A DNA stretch of 24,150 bases, from positions 1 through 24,150 of the forward strand of contig CAZYLZ010000015.1 of NCBI GenBank assembly GCA_964648335.1, in the 5' to 3' direction. The notes below the pieces were generated by a model, which saw only the letters and a list, made by a program, of their open reading frames with translations, was not told the origin of the DNA and did no database searches. Position numbers and translations under genes: made by a program. Source of the DNA: CAZYLZ01 sp964648335 (lineage in GTDB: Bacteria; Patescibacteriota; Minisyncoccia; Phycocordibacterales; UBA2100). Of this stretch, positions 6,679 through 12,806 are shown piece by piece (the stretch's first letter is position 1; each line of letters begins with the position of its first letter).

Positions 6679-6947
6679 GGCCAGTCCTTTCCAAAGGGTA
6701 GAGGTTTCGTTCGGGTGCCACTGCCGAGGCACGTGTCCGTGAGACCTTTAGGAGCACACAAATGCTAACGTGGTGAGGAATAACTCTGGTACCGTGTGTT
6801 TAGAAGCAACACTCGATTTCCGAGGCAATACCTCATGATGGCCTGTACGTACGCGTAGCCCAAAGATGGTCGACCTGACGCATCGCCACGCCACTGGCCC
6901 CTCGTTTCAAAACAAGACCCGCGATGCACGTCGCGGGTCTTTCTTTT
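6679..6947 (+). ncRNA. Structured ncRNA, copy 2 (same family)
   Basis: About 269 nt, homologous to copy 1. P1 GGCCAGT 6679-6685 pairs with ACTGGCC 6893-6899 (a U-A pair in copy 1 is C-G here). P2 is CCTTT/AAGGG 6686-6698. P3 is larger: GGTTTC/GAGACC around GTGCC/GGCAC, 6703-6746. P4 is AGCA-cacaaa-TGCT 6753-6766. P5 is TGAGG 6774-6778 with CCTCA 6831-6835, again bounded inside by AATA on both sides, with an extra branched insert (6791-6824) not in copy 1. P6 is GCGT/ACGC 6853-6881. GAGG 6701-6704 can pair with CCTC 6900-6903. The 3' block CTCGTTTCAA is identical in both copies. The covariation shows that selection acts on structure. Confidence 0.8.
6915..6947 (+). terminator. Intrinsic terminator of ncRNA 2
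   Basis: AGACCCGCGA / TCGCGGGTCT stem followed by TTCTTTT. Its sequence differs from the copy 1 terminator, but it has the same position relative to CTCGTTTCAA. Confidence 0.92.
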
Positions 6948-6971
6948 GGTATTTATGTATTCAAGACACCC

Positions 6972-7070
6972 GCTGCTCATGCTTTAAAACCGTGTCTCGC
7001 AGGCAGACGTGCCGAGAGGCAACGCTGCCGTAGCAACGGCAGACAGTGACGGTTTTTAAAGTATGGCAGC
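6972..7070 (+). repeat. Palindromic repeat B, copy B1
   Basis: The ends gctgct..gctttaaaac-cgt and acggtttttaaagt..ggcagc form imperfect terminal inverted repeats. Inside is a hairpin CTGCCGT-agca-ACGGCAG (7025-7042). B2 and B3 have the same layout with a different stem sequence. It is the most diverged of the three copies. Confidence 0.75.
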
Positions 7071-7171
7071 TAAAAGAAAGCCCTACCCAGCGGAGCGGGC
7101 AAGTATGCATTTAATGCGCAGTATTGTTTCCTCCGAGGTCATCAGTTTATCTATGCAATCCCGCCATAATA

Positions 7172-7180
7172 TGCTATTAT
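7172..7180 (+). promoter_or_regulatory. Probable promoter for atpE and downstream atp genes
   Basis: TGCTATTAT is an extended -10 about 39 bases before the atpE ATG. A promoter is needed here because two terminators separate atpE from atpB. No strong -35 is visible. Confidence 0.5.
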
Positions 7181-7219
7181 CTGCGCATATTTTATTGTTA
7201 AAAACATAAGGTTTTCGTT

Positions 7220-7447
7220 ATGGATACAGAATCAGCACGACTCATCGGAATGGCTCTCGCCGCAGGCTTGGGCGTCCTCGGTCCCTCAATCGGCATCGGT
7301 CTTATCGGTTCTAAGGCGATGGACGCAATCGGACGCAACCCCGAGGCTTCGGGCAAGATTGTTTCGAACATGATCTTGGCAATCGTCTTTGCCGAGGCGC
7401 TCGGTATTCTCGCCTTGGTCGTCAGTTTCATCATAAAGTTCGTGTAA
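7220..7447 (+). CDS. atpE: ATP synthase Fo subunit c
   Basis: The 75-aa two-helix hairpin forms the rotor ring. The first helix carries the glycine-rich packing motif (AAGLGVLGPSIGIGLIG), the polar loop is GRNPEA (residues 38-43), and the ion-carrying carboxylate is E59 in VFAEALGI. The residues usual for Na+ coupling (Gln in helix 1, Ser after the Glu) are replaced by Ile and Ala, so H+ coupling is expected; this is inferred from motifs only. A weak aagg 8 bases before the ATG is the only Shine-Dalgarno candidate. Confidence 0.97.
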   Translation: MDTESARLIGMALAAGLGVLGPSIGIGLIGSKAMDAIGRNPEASGKIVSNMILAIVFAEALGILALVVSFIIKFV

Positions 7448-7596
7448 GGACTGCATAATGGGCGCATAGCGTTGTCAGTCATCGCTCCGTCATCTTCGCC
7501 GTATACGACATACGTCTCAGCTGCCGAAACTCGACTTCCTCGCTCTGCATCCCATTCTGCAATCCTCAAAGACTTGCAAAGGATCAGAATAAAACT

Positions 7597-8076
7597 ATGG
7601 AACAATTATTTACAACCTTTGGTGTCAACTGGAAGCTCCTGGTCATACAGGCGGTCAACTTTACGGTGCTCCTCACGGCGCTGTCGTATTTCTTGTACCG
7701 TCCGCTCATGAAGGTGCTCGACGATCGCAAAGCGACCATCGCCAAGGGAATCGAAGACGCCAAAGAGGCTGATCGTATGCTCTCGAGCGCCGAGACCGAG
7801 CGTAACTCGGTTCTTGCCAAGGCCGGAGGGGAGGCCGAGCACATTGTTATGTCGGCCAAAGATACTGCTGACAAAAAAGCAGCATCCATAGTCGGCGATG
7901 CAGAAGCACGAGCCGAGGCGCTCTTGGCCGATGCACAAAAGCGTGGCGACGAGGCAGCGCGTCGTGTTATGGCCGAGACCGAAGCCGAGATCGCTCGCTC
8001 GGCCGTGCTTGCAGCAGAGAAGATCCTGCTTGCCCGTTCCGTAGCAAGCGAAGGCGGGCGCCAGAAGGCGGCATAA
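7597..8076 (+). CDS. atpF: ATP synthase Fo subunit b
   Basis: The 159-aa peripheral stalk subunit has an N-terminal membrane helix (about residues 10-34, ending YRPLMKVLDDRKATI, the usual transition) and a long Ala/Glu-rich helix with heptad character that dimerises and holds F1 to subunit a. It follows atpE after a 149-bp gap in which I see no gene. CAGAAT lies 6 bases before the ATG, so an internal leaderless start is possible. It ends 3 bases before atpH. Confidence 0.95.
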   Translation: MEQLFTTFGVNWKLLVIQAVNFTVLLTALSYFLYRPLMKVLDDRKATIAKGIEDAKEADRMLSSAETERNSVLAKAGGEAEHIVMSAKDTADKKAASIVGDAEARAEALLADAQKRGDEAARRVMAETEAEIARSAVLAAEKILLARSVASEGGRQKAA

Positions 8077-8079
8077 TCT

Positions 8080-8433
8080 ATGGCGACTCAAACCGACACA
8101 TACGCTTCCGCGCTCGTCGCACTCGTGCGCCGCGGTATGTCGCCGGCAGACGCCGTGCACAAGACGGTAGAGCACCTTAAAAAGCACGGCAAGGGTCGCC
8201 TCATCGGGCATCTCACGGCGGCACTGACACGCGTATCGCATGCCGATCAGACGCCGGTCGTGTACGTGGCTCGCAAAGAAGATGCCAAGCAGGCTCCACA
8301 GGCTGCGCATGCGCGCGTTATCATTGACGACTCTCTCATCGGAGGATGGAGGATGGTCAATGGCAATACGCTCATCGACGCCAGTTACAAGAAACAATTA
8401 CTCGATATGTATCGCGGCGCGACCCGATCATAA
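8080..8433 (+). CDS. atpH: ATP synthase F1 subunit delta, short form
   Basis: Position between atpF and atpA, and the C-terminal motif IDDSLIGGWRMVNGNTLIDASYKKQLLDMYR-like region (about residues 82-112), which matches the delta signature GG.ri.vg..viD.S...qL, identify this as delta. It joins the b stalk to the top of alpha. At 117 aa it is far shorter than the usual 175-180; the N-terminal helical bundle that binds alpha seems reduced to two or three helices (residues 7-50). Such short deltas fit the compact enzymes of CPR genomes. It begins 3 bases after atpF. Confidence 0.88.
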   Translation: MATQTDTYASALVALVRRGMSPADAVHKTVEHLKKHGKGRLIGHLTAALTRVSHADQTPVVYVARKEDAKQAPQAAHARVIIDDSLIGGWRMVNGNTLIDASYKKQLLDMYRGATRS

Positions 8434-8448
8434 CCACTTACTATCCGT

Positions 8449-10011
8449 ATGGAATCCAACATCGTAGAAAAGCTTCTCAAAGAGATCGAACACTTTGCCC
8501 CGACGCACGCCGAGGTGCATGTCGGACGCGTCATGTCGGTGGGTGACGGCGTCGTCGCTATCGAGGGACTCGACCGCGCAATCATGTCCGAGGTCGTCGA
8601 GTTCGAGCTCGACCATGGCAAGAGTCTCAAGGATTCGACACAGATGTCCGAGCGCCTCTACGGACTCCTTCTTAACCTCGAAGAAAACCAGGTTCGCGCT
8701 GCGGTCTTGGGCGACACCAGCAAGGTCACCGAAGGTATGCTCGTCAAATCGACCGGACGTGTGCTCTCGATCCCAGTCGGCGATTCTCTTGTTGGTCGCA
8801 TCGTGAACCCGTTGGGCGAGGCTATCGACGGCAAAGGCGCTATCAAAGACACCAAGTTCGTCCCTATCGAGCGCGAGGCCTTTGGCGTCATCGAGCGCAA
8901 GCACGTGTCGGTGCCACTGCAAACCGGTATCAAGGCTATCGACTCCATGATTCCGATAGGTCGCGGGCAGCGCGAGCTCATCATTGGCGACCGCTTCACC
9001 GGCAAGACCACAATTGCGATCGACACCATCATCAACCAGAAAAACGAGCCAAAGGAAACTCGTCCAATCTGTATCTATGTAGCTATTGGCCAAAAAGAGT
9101 CCAAGACCGCGCGTTTGGTACAAGAGCTTACCGAGGCCGGTGCTATGGAGTACACCATCATCGTCGACGCGCCTGCATCTGCCCCTGCAGCACTGCAGTT
9201 CTTGGCACCGTTTGCCGGAGCTGCTATCGGCGAGCACTTCATGTTGGCCGGCAAAGACGCGCTCGTAATTTACGACGACCTCTCTAAGCAGGCTGTCGCA
9301 TATCGCCAGCTATCGCTCTTGCTCCGCCGCCCTCCAGGACGCGAGGCATATCCGGGCGACATCTTCTTCTTGCACTCGCGCTTGCTCGAGCGCGCTGCTC
9401 GACTTTCCGACGAGATGGGTGGCGGGTCTTTGACCGCACTTCCGATCATCGAGACCCAAGAAGGGGACGTGTCGGCATATATTCCTACTAACGTCATCTC
9501 GATCACCGACGGACAGATCTACCTCATCGCAGATCTTTTCAACAAGGGCATCCGCCCGGCAGTTGACGTCGGTATCTCGGTCTCTCGTGTGGGATCCGAT
9601 GCACAGACCAAAGCCATGAAGTCGGTGGCAGGAACGTTGAAGCTGGGACTCGCCCAGTTCCGCGAGCTCGAGGCATTCGTTCAGTTTGCCGCAGATCTCG
9701 ATGCCGAGACCGCAAAGCGCATCGACCAGGGTCGTCGCATGGTCGAGCTCTTAAAGCAGGGAAAGGCAGCTCCTTTGGCATTCGAGCGACAGGTCGTCGT
9801 CTTGTTTGCCGGAACGAACGGCTACCTCGACAAGGTCGCTATCCCAAAACTGCACGAAGCAGAGATGGCGCTCATAAGCTATATCGACAGCGCGCACAAC
9901 GATATACTGGTCTCGATCAAGTCCGACAAAGCGGTGTCCGATGCATCGAAAGAAAAGCTCAAATCCGCACTCGAGTCGTTTGCTGTCGCACATCCGCACT
10001 TCTTCGCGTAA
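8449..10011 (+). CDS. atpA: ATP synthase F1 subunit alpha
   Basis: The 520-aa regulatory nucleotide-binding subunit has the N-terminal barrel (to about 95), a P-loop GDRFTGKT at 180-187, the LLLRRPPGREAYPGD segment, and the Arg-finger region GISVSRVGSDAQTKAMK, followed by the C-terminal helical domain. The P-loop has Phe where most alphas have Gln (GDRQTGKT). The rest is canonical and length is normal. It starts 15 bases after atpH and is followed, 6 bases on, by an unrecognised gene. Confidence 0.98.
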   Translation: MESNIVEKLLKEIEHFAPTHAEVHVGRVMSVGDGVVAIEGLDRAIMSEVVEFELDHGKSLKDSTQMSERLYGLLLNLEENQVRAAVLGDTSKVTEGMLVKSTGRVLSIPVGDSLVGRIVNPLGEAIDGKGAIKDTKFVPIEREAFGVIERKHVSVPLQTGIKAIDSMIPIGRGQRELIIGDRFTGKTTIAIDTIINQKNEPKETRPICIYVAIGQKESKTARLVQELTEAGAMEYTIIVDAPASAPAALQFLAPFAGAAIGEHFMLAGKDALVIYDDLSKQAVAYRQLSLLLRRPPGREAYPGDIFFLHSRLLERAARLSDEMGGGSLTALPIIETQEGDVSAYIPTNVISITDGQIYLIADLFNKGIRPAVDVGISVSRVGSDAQTKAMKSVAGTLKLGLAQFRELEAFVQFAADLDAETAKRIDQGRRMVELLKQGKAAPLAFERQVVVLFAGTNGYLDKVAIPKLHEAEMALISYIDSAHNDILVSIKSDKAVSDASKEKLKSALESFAVAHPHFFA

Positions 10012-10017
10012 TACTGC

Positions 10018-10413
10018 ATGTCATCGAGTCTCGAACATATCGCTCCGACAAAAGATTCGATCGTGTTCGATGAGGTTATCGCGGAGTACACCGAAGTCCA
10101 AGAGCACCTGGCTACCATGCGCGCAAAACTTGCTGTGCAGCACGAATCGATAGCGCGTCTTCAGGCTCGCATCGATGCTACATCACGAAAGATCGCGGTC
10201 GCACGCGAGATGCTCGAGAAGCCCGAAACATCCCACGAGATCCGCATGCTCGCGAGCCAGTTTCTTAAAAGCGAAGCTCGTTTTCCAGTCCTGCTAAAAG
10301 AGGCACTCGCGGGGCTCACTCTAATCGAAGCAGAATTCGCAAAGGCAGAAAAGATCGCCGTCGAGATCGACGAGAGGCTCGAAGAGCATCTCGCGCAAGA
10401 GACCAAGCACTAA
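10018..10413 (+). CDS. Unrecognised helical protein between atpA and atpG
   Basis: The 131-aa product has no signal or membrane segment. It is predicted from composition to be two long helices: residues 18-66 and 75-126 are rich in Ala, Glu, Leu and Lys with heptad-like spacing (EVQEHLATMRAKLAVQHESI), consistent with a coiled-coil hairpin. It lies 6 bases after atpA and 3 bases before atpG, in the same frame direction and with the same codon style, so it is almost certainly cotranslated with the F1 subunits. Standard atp operons have no gene here. An F1 accessory or assembly factor is a reasonable guess but no more. Confidence 0.8.
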   Translation: MSSSLEHIAPTKDSIVFDEVIAEYTEVQEHLATMRAKLAVQHESIARLQARIDATSRKIAVAREMLEKPETSHEIRMLASQFLKSEARFPVLLKEALAGLTLIEAEFAKAEKIAVEIDERLEEHLAQETKH

Positions 10414-10416
10414 TAT

Positions 10417-11334
10417 ATGGCAGCACTCAAAAACATAAAACTCAAAATCCAAAGCGTACAGAAGACGCGCAAGGTCACGCGCGCCATGGAGGCCGTATCG
10501 GCGGTCAAGATGCGCAAGGCGCAAGAGCGCGCCATCGTGGCTCGTCCCTACGCTGCAGCGGCGTTCTCAGTCCTCGAGCGCATCTCGGGCACGTCCGATG
10601 TCGCACAGCACCCGCTAACCCAAGCCCGCGAAGGGAAGACGGCGGTCATCCTGGTAGTAAGCGACAAAGGTTTGGCGGGTGCCTTAAACAGCGCGGCGAT
10701 CAAGCGCACCGAAAGCGCTCTCAAGGCGCGCGGGCTCACCCGCGACAATACGGTATTCATCTGCATCGGCCGCCGCGGTGCCGACTACTTTGCAAACCGC
10801 GGCTACGACGTGCAGGGCCGCCACGAGAACGTCGGCGATGCAGTCTCGGAATCCGAGATGCAATTCATAACCGATACGCTCCTCATGTGGCACAGGGAAG
10901 GTGCCATAGGCTCGGCGCTCATCATCTACACCAACTTCCTTTCCACCTTCGAACAAAAGCCGGTTGCGCGTCAGGTGCTCCCGATCACGCCGCTCGTAGT
11001 GGGCGAGATGGTCCGCGGCATCGCACCGGTCAAGGGAAAGTTCTCGGCCGATGACTTTGCCGGCTCGAAGATACCAGTGGGATACCAGATCGAGCCTTCG
11101 CCCGAGGCAGTGCTCGAGACCGTCTTGCCGCGCATCATCAACGTTGTCGTCTACCATGCGCTTCTCGAGGCGAAAGCTTCCGAACACTCGGCTCGACGTG
11201 TGGCAATGAAAAACGCGACCGACAAAGCGGGCGAGATAGCACGCGAGCTCACCTTGGTATTCAACAAGGCGCGCCAAGCGGCTATCACGGCCGAGGTGTC
11301 CGAGATTACCAGCGGTATCGAGGCGATGAAATAG
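10417..11334 (+). CDS. atpG: ATP synthase F1 subunit gamma
   Basis: The 305-aa central shaft has both signature ends: the N-terminal helix KNIKLKIQSVQKTRKVTRAM and the C-terminal helix ending ARQAAITAEVSEITSGIEAM. The Rossmann-like middle (AVILVVSDKGLAGALN) is also present, and length is normal. It is complete. From codon 104 onward its sequence is repeated exactly further downstream in the 1132-bp duplication, where it is fused to the start of atpD. Confidence 0.97.
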   Translation: MAALKNIKLKIQSVQKTRKVTRAMEAVSAVKMRKAQERAIVARPYAAAAFSVLERISGTSDVAQHPLTQAREGKTAVILVVSDKGLAGALNSAAIKRTESALKARGLTRDNTVFICIGRRGADYFANRGYDVQGRHENVGDAVSESEMQFITDTLLMWHREGAIGSALIIYTNFLSTFEQKPVARQVLPITPLVVGEMVRGIAPVKGKFSADDFAGSKIPVGYQIEPSPEAVLETVLPRIINVVVYHALLEAKASEHSARRVAMKNATDKAGEIARELTLVFNKARQAAITAEVSEITSGIEAMK

Positions 11335-11337
11335 CGC

Positions 11338-11625
11338 ATGAATACAATCCGCGTAATCGTGTTAATGATTGCAGGCACCGCCGTATCGGTTGCTGCCGTT
11401 ATTATCTCTGCACTGCACGATCTAAAATACGTTTGCTTTGGAACTTGTCCGGTCGCGCGGGCACCATCGTTGTTCGGGATCGAAACCGCCTATCTATTGC
11501 TCTCTATATCGATCGTCGCAATTTTTACTTCGTGGGGTTGCCTGTATCTCAAACAACCGAAGGTGGCCGTAATCCTGAGCTTCCTTCCTTTTCTGATCTT
11601 TCTTTTCTATGTCTTGTCGACCTAG
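11338..11625 (+). CDS. Small membrane protein between atpG and atpD (copy 1)
   Basis: The 95-aa product has three hydrophobic helices (about residues 5-26, 46-66 and 74-93) and two Cys in the first loop (KYVCFGTCPVARAPS). I do not recognise the family; the topology is loosely like small vitamin K epoxide reductase-type or electron-transport membrane helices, but no motif supports that. It starts 3 bases after atpG. It is not part of standard atp operons. An identical copy is at 12470. Confidence 0.7.
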   Translation: MNTIRVIVLMIAGTAVSVAAVIISALHDLKYVCFGTCPVARAPSLFGIETAYLLLSISIVAIFTSWGCLYLKQPKVAVILSFLPFLIFLFYVLST

Positions 11626-11639
11626 AAAATGATAAAAGA

Positions 11640-11668
11640 TTGATAATTAGCCATTATTTGACTATACT
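11640..11668 (+). promoter_or_regulatory. atpD promoter, copy 1 (drives the chimera)
   Basis: TTGATA (11640-11645), exact 17-base spacer, TATACT (11663-11668), then 6 bases to the ATG at 11675. This predicts transcription starting at or next to the A of ATG, a leaderless mRNA separate from the upstream operon. Confidence 0.75.
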
Positions 11669-11674
11669 AACTTT

Positions 11675-12466
11675 ATGAAAGGAACCATCACACAGATCAT
11701 CGGGCCGGTCGTCGACGTACTCTTCACAGAGAGTGTTCCGGCAATCAAGAACGCGCTCCACGTCAAACACGGCGACAAGACGCTCGTCTTGGAAGTTGCG
11801 CAGCACTTGGGCTACAACCGCGTACGCACGATCGCCATGGACAACACCGACGCGCTTCCGCGCGGGCTCACCCGCGACAATACGGTATTCATCTGCATCG
11901 GCCGCCGCGGTGCCGACTACTTTGCAAACCGCGGCTACGACGTGCAGGGCCGCCACGAGAACGTCGGCGATGCAGTCTCGGAATCCGAGATGCAATTCAT
12001 AACCGATACGCTCCTCATGTGGCACAGGGAAGGTGCCATAGGCTCGGCGCTCATCATCTACACCAACTTCCTTTCCACCTTCGAACAAAAGCCGGTTGCG
12101 CGTCAGGTGCTCCCGATCACGCCGCTCGTAGTGGGCGAGATGGTCCGCGGCATCGCACCGGTCAAGGGAAAGTTCTCGGCCGATGACTTTGCCGGCTCGA
12201 AGATACCAGTGGGATACCAGATCGAGCCTTCGCCCGAGGCAGTGCTCGAGACCGTCTTGCCGCGCATCATCAACGTTGTCGTCTACCATGCGCTTCTCGA
12301 GGCGAAAGCTTCCGAACACTCGGCTCGACGTGTGGCAATGAAAAACGCGACCGACAAAGCGGGCGAGATAGCACGCGAGCTCACCTTGGTATTCAACAAG
12401 GCGCGCCAAGCGGCTATCACGGCCGAGGTGTCCGAGATTACCAGCGGTATCGAGGCGATGAAATAG
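11675..12466 (+). CDS. Chimeric ORF: AtpD N-terminus fused in frame to AtpG C-terminal part
   Basis: Residues 1-65 are the beta-subunit N-terminal barrel (MKGTITQIIGPVVDVLF to ALPRGL) and residues 66-263 are gamma residues 108-305 (TRDNTVFICIGRRG to the end). The join is the 7-bp cgcgcgg microhomology. The chimera lacks the beta P-loop and all of gamma's N-terminal helix, so it cannot replace either subunit, but it keeps a full promoter and start and would be expressed if real. It is best seen as a by-product of the tandem duplication, or as an assembly artefact, not as a functional gene. Confidence 0.6.
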   Translation: MKGTITQIIGPVVDVLFTESVPAIKNALHVKHGDKTLVLEVAQHLGYNRVRTIAMDNTDALPRGLTRDNTVFICIGRRGADYFANRGYDVQGRHENVGDAVSESEMQFITDTLLMWHREGAIGSALIIYTNFLSTFEQKPVARQVLPITPLVVGEMVRGIAPVKGKFSADDFAGSKIPVGYQIEPSPEAVLETVLPRIINVVVYHALLEAKASEHSARRVAMKNATDKAGEIARELTLVFNKARQAAITAEVSEITSGIEAMK

Positions 12467-12469
12467 CGC

Positions 12470-12757
12470 ATGAATACAATCCGCGTAATCGTGTTAATGA
12501 TTGCAGGCACCGCCGTATCGGTTGCTGCCGTTATTATCTCTGCACTGCACGATCTAAAATACGTTTGCTTTGGAACTTGTCCGGTCGCGCGGGCACCATC
12601 GTTGTTCGGGATCGAAACCGCCTATCTATTGCTCTCTATATCGATCGTCGCAATTTTTACTTCGTGGGGTTGCCTGTATCTCAAACAACCGAAGGTGGCC
12701 GTAATCCTGAGCTTCCTTCCTTTTCTGATCTTTCTTTTCTATGTCTTGTCGACCTAG
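12470..12757 (+). CDS. Small membrane protein (copy 2, identical)
   Basis: Same 95-aa three-helix protein as at 11338, produced by the duplication. It begins 3 bases after the chimera's stop, as copy 1 does after atpG. Confidence 0.65.
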   Translation: MNTIRVIVLMIAGTAVSVAAVIISALHDLKYVCFGTCPVARAPSLFGIETAYLLLSISIVAIFTSWGCLYLKQPKVAVILSFLPFLIFLFYVLST

Positions 12758-12771
12758 AAAATGATAAAAGA

Positions 12772-12800
12772 TTGATAATTAGCCATTATTTGACTATACT
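12772..12800 (+). promoter_or_regulatory. atpD promoter, copy 2 (drives intact atpD)
   Basis: TTGATA, 17-base spacer, TATACT, then 6 bases to the ATG at 12807; identical to the copy at 11640. It gives atpD-atpC their own leaderless transcript. Confidence 0.75.
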
Positions 12801-12806
12801 AACTTT

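Larger units (their letters stand above)
10727..11858 (+). repeat. Tandem duplication, unit 1 (1132 bp)
   Basis: This unit runs from codon 104 of atpG through the 95-aa ORF, the atpD promoter and the first 61 codons of atpD. It is repeated without visible difference at 11859-12990. The 7 bases cgcgcgg occur at both borders and at the join (10727, 11859, 12991), as expected for slippage or recombination at microhomology. Confidence 0.95.

Noticed and set aside
6438..6947. tmRNA, RNase P, SRP or 6S RNA identity for the two RNAs
   Set aside because: Sequence marks of those families that I know (for example the tRNA-like ends of tmRNA or the SRP GNRA/asymmetric loop) are absent; length or tandem layout also does not fit.
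6266..7070. CRISPR array in the atpB-atpE gap
   Set aside because: The repeats are palindromic, few and unevenly spaced; there are no regular spacers and no cas genes.
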